From Umezawaea sp039922235 (lineage in GTDB: Bacteria > Actinomycetota > Actinomycetes > Mycobacteriales > Pseudonocardiaceae), in assembly GCA_039922235.1 (NCBI GenBank), contig JBDSAJ010000907.1, forward strand, positions 1 through 8,505: a stretch of 8,505 bases of DNA, in the 5' to 3' direction. Positions within the stretch are counted from its first letter, which is position 1; each line of letters starts with the position of its first letter. Under the pieces are notes generated by a model. It was not told the origin of the DNA and did no database searches. It was given only the letters and a program-made list of their open reading frames with translations. Shown here piece by piece: positions 4,809-8,505 of the stretch. The position numbers and the translations under genes are program-made.

Positions 4809-5831
4809 ATGCGCGTCGGTGCGCTGTTAGCCGCCTTGTCGGTAGTGGGCTCGATCGTCGCCGCCCCACCGGTGTCCGCCGCTCCGGCCGACACCCGTCC
4901 GACCGCCGTCGTGTCGCTGGGGGACAGCGCCATCTCCGGCGAGGGAGCGGGTTCCTACGAGCCCGGCACCGAGGGCGAGGGCGGCAACTGGTGCCACCGC
5001 TCGACCAGGGCGCTGGTCCACCGGACGCAGCTGGCCGACCGCACGTTCAACCTGGCGTGCTCCGGCGCCGACTCGGCCAACGTGTCGCTGGCCGACACCA
5101 CCCACTACACCGAGGGCTCCCAGGCCAGGCGCCTGATCGACATCGCCCGGCAGAACCGCGTCACCACGGTCGTGCTCCAGGTCGGCGCGAACGACGACCC
5201 CCAGTTCGCCGACACCATCGTCAGCTGCATCGCGGCCTGGCTCAACCCGTTCGGCAGCTCCTGCCGCAGCACGCTGCAAACCCAGTGGCCCGCCCGGCTC
5301 GCCGCGATGGCCCCGAAGGTCGAGGCCGCCATCGCCGACGTCCGCAGTGCCATGACCCAGGCCGGGTACAGCGCCGGTTCGTACAGCTTCGTCCTCGCGT
5401 CCTACGCCTCCCCGGTCACGGAGAAGATGGACAAGGCCCTGCACGGCCCCCAGGGCTGCCCCCTCCGCCTGGCCGACGCCGAGTACGGCCGCACCGTGGC
5501 CGTGCCCCAGTTCTCCGACGCCCTCCGCGGCGTGGCCACCAGGACCGGCGTCAAGTTCCTGGACTTCGCCCGCGCCACCGAGAACCGCGAGGCGTGCAGC
5601 AGGGGCGCCAGTCCCGCAGGCGAGTGGCAGCGCCGCATCACCGTCGACCCCGAAGCCCTCGTGCACGGCGGCCTCGACGCCATCGGCATCCACCTCGCCC
5701 AGCAGTCGTTCCACCCGAACGCCGACGGCCACGCCCAACTCGGCCGGTGCGTCACGGAGTTCGTGCTCAGCGGCAGCACCACCGCCCGCTGCCTCCAGGG
5801 CACCGACGGCTCCCTGCACGCGGTGCCGTAG
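4809..5831 (+). CDS. Secreted SGNH/GDSL-family esterase or lipase
   Basis: The 340-residue precursor begins with a Sec signal peptide (MRVGALLAALSVVGSIVAAP, likely cut after VSA at residue 24). SGNH blocks follow: SLGDSAISGEG with nucleophile Ser40, NLACSGAD with the oxyanion Gly86, VGANDD with Asn128 (125-130), and SFHPNADGH with the catalytic His302. The position three before His302, where many family members carry Asp, is Gln299, so a Ser-His dyad as described in some Streptomyces esterases and phospholipases is likely. Eight cysteines (62, 84, 140, 152, 217, 263, 314, 328) would allow four disulfides, fitting an extracellular enzyme. ATG 4809 was chosen over the longer open frame (from 4731) because GGGAG at 4799-4803 is five bases upstream and the signal peptide starts there. 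It stands alone behind hairpins. Substrate (lipid, acyl ester or polysaccharide ester) cannot be told. Confidence 0.9.
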   Translation: MRVGALLAALSVVGSIVAAPPVSAAPADTRPTAVVSLGDSAISGEGAGSYEPGTEGEGGNWCHRSTRALVHRTQLADRTFNLACSGADSANVSLADTTHYTEGSQARRLIDIARQNRVTTVVLQVGANDDPQFADTIVSCIAAWLNPFGSSCRSTLQTQWPARLAAMAPKVEAAIADVRSAMTQAGYSAGSYSFVLASYASPVTEKMDKALHGPQGCPLRLADAEYGRTVAVPQFSDALRGVATRTGVKFLDFARATENREACSRGASPAGEWQRRITVDPEALVHGGLDAIGIHLAQQSFHPNADGHAQLGRCVTEFVLSGSTTARCLQGTDGSLHAVP

Positions 5832-5836
5832 CCGGC

Positions 5837-6523
5837 CTAGAGCTGGTCGGAAACCTGGGTACCGCCGAGCAGGAAGTGCCGGACGTCGGCGAACCGGGCG
5901 TCGCGGTGCCTGCCGCTCTCCGAGACCGGTGGTCCCGCGAAGGCCTGCCGCCAGGCGCTGCTGTGCAGCAGGTCGTCACCGCGCACCGTCGCGACGCTCC
6001 TCCACCGGGAGCCGCGGAGGCCCGAGACCACGTCCGCCAACCACGCCGCGGACTCGTCCACCCCGTCGACCAGGAAGTTGCCCCGGACCTCGCCTGCCCA
6101 CTCGGAGAGGACGATGTCCACAGGACGGGTGAGCGTCACGTCGCGGCTCACCGCTCCCCGGTGCGCGCCGAGAGCTTCGGCACTGAGCAGCACCACGTCC
6201 TCACCTCGCGAGAGCAGGCGCTCGGCCAGTCGGCGCAGGACCTCGGACTTGCCGCTGCCGGGTGCGCCGGTGATCAGGAAATCGCCGTCGACGTCCTCCA
6301 GCACCGTGGCTTCCGGCCGTGGGACGGCGGTCCCGCCCGCCCGGAGGTCGGCCCTGGTGAGGTCGAGCAGCACGTCGACCTCCAGGGGGCTCGAACCCCC
6401 GACGACCATGTCGATCCTGTCCGCCTGCACGACGTAGGCCGCAGAGCCCGTCACGACGTTCACGACAGGTCTCGCGCCGGGCGTGGCCCCGCCGCTCGCC
6501 CATCGCCGGAGTTTCTCGAACAT
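5837..6523 (-). CDS. Short P-loop NTPase with NACHT/STAND-type motifs, lacking effector and sensor domains
   Basis: This 228-residue protein has a basic start (MFEKLRRWASGG), a hydrophobic NVVTGSAAYVVQADRIDMVV strand pair (22-41) resembling the short Q-A-x-x-I leaders seen before NTPase domains in some actinobacterial STAND proteins, then Walker A GAPGSGKS at 86-93 and Walker B GNFLVDGVDES at 148-158. The hhhDGhDE form of Walker B is characteristic of NACHT ATPases, and SVATVRGDD (176-184) sits where sensor 1 would be. Full NACHT proteins continue with a winged-helix and a long repeat sensor; here the frame ends at TAG 5839-5837, five bases from the convergent esterase stop. No remnant of the missing part is visible, so this is a natural mini-version or an old truncation. 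ATG 6523 has AGGA at 6531-6534, seven bases upstream. Function is unknown; a defence role is only an analogy. Confidence 0.72.
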   Translation of the reverse strand: MFEKLRRWASGGATPGARPVVNVVTGSAAYVVQADRIDMVVGGSSPLEVDVLLDLTRADLRAGGTAVPRPEATVLEDVDGDFLITGAPGSGKSEVLRRLAERLLSRGEDVVLLSAEALGAHRGAVSRDVTLTRPVDIVLSEWAGEVRGNFLVDGVDESAAWLADVVSGLRGSRWRSVATVRGDDLLHSSAWRQAFAGPPVSESGRHRDARFADVRHFLLGGTQVSDQL

Positions 6524-6530
6524 CGCGTCA

Positions 6531-6553
6531 TCCTGGTCGAGCGGACCCCAGGA
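6531..6553 (-). promoter_or_regulatory. Hairpin covering the ribosome binding site of the mini-NACHT gene
   Basis: In minus-strand RNA, AGGA (complement of 6531-6534), the Shine-Dalgarno of the gene starting at 6523, pairs with UCCU (complement of 6550-6553). Below it GGUC (6544-6547) pairs with GACC (6535-6538) around loop CGCUC, leaving a two-base GG bulge. This eight-pair structure would hide the ribosome site. It could be a translation switch or simply stable GC-rich folding in the 81-bp gap behind the transporter gene. Confidence 0.4.
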
Positions 6554-6604
6554 CGGGGAGGATCGCCCGCCCGGTCACCCGTCCGGCTCAGGCGCGCCCT
6601 CACC

Positions 6605-8476
6605 TCACGCGGCAACGCCCTCCTGGCTGAACTGGGTCCGGTGCAGTTCCTCGTACCGGCCGCCCGCCGCCAGCAGCGTCGTGTGCGTGCCCCGCTCCAC
6701 CACCCGGCCGTCCTCGATCACCAGGATCAGGTCGGCGGCGCGGATGGTCGAGAGCCGGTGCGCGATGACGACGGACGTGCGGCCCTCCAGCGCCTCGGCG
6801 AGTGCTTCCTGCACGGCGGCCTCGGACGTCGAGTCCAGGTGGGCGGTGGCCTCGTCGAGCACGACCACCCGCGGCCGGGCGAGGAGGAGGCGGGCGATGG
6901 TGAGCCGTTGGCGTTCCCCGCCGGACAGCCGGTAGCCGCGCTCGCCGACGACGGTGTCCAGCCCGTCCGGCAGCGACGTGATCAGGTCGCGGAGCCGCGC
7001 CCGCTCCAGCACCTCCCACAGCTCGTCCTCCGACGCCTCGGGGCGGGCCAGGAGGAGGTTGGACCGGATCGACTCGTGGAACAGGTGGCCGTCCTGGGTG
7101 ACCATGCCCAGCGTGGCGCGCACGGCCTCGGCGCTCAGGTCGCGGACGTCGACGTCGCCGAGCCGGACGCTCCCGGAGTCCACGTCGTACAGCCGTGCGG
7201 CGAGTTGGGCGATGGTGGACTTGCCCGCGCCGGAAGACCCCACCAGCGCCACCATCTGGCCCGGTTCGGCGCGGAACGACACGTCGTGCAGCACGTCGAC
7301 ACCGCCGCGGGTGTCCAGGGTGGCGACCTCCTCCAGCGACGCGAGCGACACCTTGTCGGCGGACGGGTAGGCGAACGTGACGCCGTCGAACTCGATCGCC
7401 GCCGGACCGTCGGGAACCGTTGTGGCGTCCGGCTTCTCGGCGATCAGGGGTTTGAGGTCCAACACCTCGAACACGCGCTCGAAGCTCACCAGCGCGCTCA
7501 TCACCTCGACGCGCGCACTGGCCAGCGCGGTCAGCGGCGAGTACAGGCGGGTGATCAGCAGGGCCAGCGCCACGACCGCGCCCGGTTCCAGGCTGCCCCG
7601 CAGGGCGAAGAAGCCACCGAGGCCGTAGACGAGTGCGAGCGCGAGGGACGAGACGATCGTCAACGCGGTCAGGAACACCCACTGCACCATCGCCGAGCGG
7701 ACGCCGATGTCCCGCACGCGGCGGGCGCGGGCGGCGAACTCGGCGGACTCGCCCGCGGGGTTGCCGAACAGCTTCACGAGGGTCGCGCCGGGCGCGGAGA
7801 AGCGCTCGGTCATCTGCGTGCTCATCGCGGCGTCGTGGTTGGCGGCTTCGCGTTCGAGCACGGCCAGCTTGCCGCCCATGCGGCGGGCGGGGAGGACGAA
7901 CACGGGCAGCAGCACCAGCGCGAGCACGGTGATCTGCCAGGAGATGCCGACCATCACCACGAGCGTGAGCAGCAGGGTCACGATGTTGCTGACCACGCCG
8001 GACAGCGTGTCGCTGAACGCGCGCTGCGCGCCGATGACGTCGTTGTTCAGCCTGCTCACCAGCGCGCCCGTCCGGGTGCGGGTGAAGAACGCGACGGGCA
8101 TCCGCTGCACGTGGTCGAAGACGGCGGTGCGCAGGTCGAGGATCAGGCCCTCACCGATGCTGGAGGACATCCACCGGGAGAGCAGGCCGACGCCCGCTTC
8201 GACGACGGCGATCACGGCGATCAGACCGGCGAGCGCCACGACGAGGTCGAGCGGGCCGCCATCGTTGATGGCGGTGACGATCCGGCCCGCGATCACCGGG
8301 GTCGCGACGGTGAGGACGGCCGCGACGACGCTCAGCACCAGGAACCGGATCAGCCGGGAGCGGTGGGGACGGGCGAACCGGGCGATGCGCGTCACGGTCG
8401 CCTTGGAGAACGGGCGCTTGTCCTGGGCGTTCATGACGTGGTGCAGCGACATCCACGCGGTGACATCCATGCTCAT
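6605..8476 (-). CDS. ABC exporter half-transporter, permease fused to ATPase (MsbA/LmrA type)
   Basis: The 623-residue protein carries an N-terminal six-helix ABC exporter membrane domain (segments near 42-63, 77-99, 158-177, 181-198, 263-286 and 289-310) and a C-terminal ATPase. ATPase motifs are all intact: A-loop Tyr370, Walker A GSSGAGKS 413-420, Q-loop Gln461, signature LSGGE 517-521, Walker B VVVLDE 537-542, D-loop HLD 546-548 and switch His573. An insert of about 20 residues (373-393) sits between the A-loop and Walker A strands, which I recall from actinobacterial members. It should dimerise in the plasma membrane and export a lipid or drug-like compound; no partner half-transporter is visible, so a homodimer is likely. 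ATG 8476 was chosen with MSMDVTAW at the N-terminus; ATG 8470 is possible. No Shine-Dalgarno is present, but a TANNNT element lies six bases upstream. Confidence 0.95.
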   Translation of the reverse strand: MSMDVTAWMSLHHVMNAQDKRPFSKATVTRIARFARPHRSRLIRFLVLSVVAAVLTVATPVIAGRIVTAINDGGPLDLVVALAGLIAVIAVVEAGVGLLSRWMSSSIGEGLILDLRTAVFDHVQRMPVAFFTRTRTGALVSRLNNDVIGAQRAFSDTLSGVVSNIVTLLLTLVVMVGISWQITVLALVLLPVFVLPARRMGGKLAVLEREAANHDAAMSTQMTERFSAPGATLVKLFGNPAGESAEFAARARRVRDIGVRSAMVQWVFLTALTIVSSLALALVYGLGGFFALRGSLEPGAVVALALLITRLYSPLTALASARVEVMSALVSFERVFEVLDLKPLIAEKPDATTVPDGPAAIEFDGVTFAYPSADKVSLASLEEVATLDTRGGVDVLHDVSFRAEPGQMVALVGSSGAGKSTIAQLAARLYDVDSGSVRLGDVDVRDLSAEAVRATLGMVTQDGHLFHESIRSNLLLARPEASEDELWEVLERARLRDLITSLPDGLDTVVGERGYRLSGGERQRLTIARLLLARPRVVVLDEATAHLDSTSEAAVQEALAEALEGRTSVVIAHRLSTIRAADLILVIEDGRVVERGTHTTLLAAGGRYEELHRTQFSQEGVAA

Positions 8477-8482
8477 GGGGCG

Positions 8483-8488
8483 ACCGTA
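8483..8488 (-). promoter_or_regulatory. Candidate leaderless -10 element of the ABC exporter gene
   Basis: On the minus strand TACGGT (TANNNT) ends six bases before ATG 8476. The leader holds no Shine-Dalgarno within normal distance (a GAGG lies about 15 bases away), so transcription starting at the A of the ATG is plausible. The -35 box would lie past the right edge of the window and cannot be judged. Confidence 0.3.
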
Positions 8489-8505
8489 GGACCTCGGGTT
8501 AGGTT

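Noticed and set aside
6384..6401. A tRNA T-arm look-alike on the minus strand (GGGGG, TTCGAG, CCCCC), which could mark a tRNA fragment or integration site.
   Set aside because: It is in frame within the mini-NACHT coding sequence (VGGSSPL), and no matching acceptor stem, anticodon arm or duplicate att-like copy is visible around it.
1..8505. CRISPR arrays, insertion sequences, integrases, toxin-antitoxin pairs or biosynthetic core enzymes.
   Set aside because: I found no regularly spaced repeats, transposase motifs, paired small toxin/antitoxin genes, or PKS/NRPS/RiPP-type genes on either strand.

Overview
The window is a high-GC (roughly 70%) stretch of an actinomycete chromosome. Codon choice, GTG starts, U-less hairpins in terminator position and an ECF sigma factor of the ShbA/SigD type all fit this. 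The overall flavour suggests Pseudonocardiales (Saccharothrix/Lentzea/Actinosynnema-like), but the genus is an inference. I see no rRNA, tRNA, CRISPR array, insertion sequence or integrase, and no stretch over 300 bases without a gene.

Left block (1-2700, all on the minus strand, read from high to low coordinates): an ECF sigma factor of the ShbA/SigD family, a 111-residue protein I do not recognise, a fold-type I PLP aminotransferase of the LysN/Aro8/MocR group, a small cyclodeaminase/cyclohydrolase (FTCD C-terminal/FchA family), and the first 19 codons of what looks like folD, cut by the window edge. The last three genes are fused by stop/start overlaps (TGATG and GTGA), so they form a tight translation-coupled unit: an amino-acid aminotransferase with two folate one-carbon enzymes. 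A short hairpin and a leaderless-type -10 element between the sigma gene and the unknown gene suggest that the metabolic operon has its own start.

Middle block (2866-4613, plus strand): divergent from the sigma gene across a 165-bp region holding a nested inverted repeat. It contains a 219-residue F420-dependent-NADP-reductase-family protein and, overlapping by one base (TGATG), a maleylacetate-reductase-family dehydrogenase. No aromatic-ring-cleaving dioxygenase is nearby. A 195-bp gap with three stem-loops follows, then a secreted SGNH/GDSL esterase with a clear signal peptide and eight cysteines (4809-5831).

Right block (5837-8476, minus strand): a complete MsbA-like ABC exporter half-transporter, and downstream of it an 81-bp gap and a short P-loop protein with NACHT-type Walker motifs that stops right after the nucleotide-binding core. 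That protein ends tail to tail with the esterase gene, with only five bases between the stop codons. Its Shine-Dalgarno sequence can be locked in a hairpin.

Most of the window is ordinary metabolism, regulation and transport. The least explained items are the mini-NACHT protein with its hairpin-covered ribosome binding site, the unknown 111-residue protein, the sigma factor outside its usual neighbourhood, and the orphan maleylacetate reductase pair. I could not identify a clear new multi-gene system.
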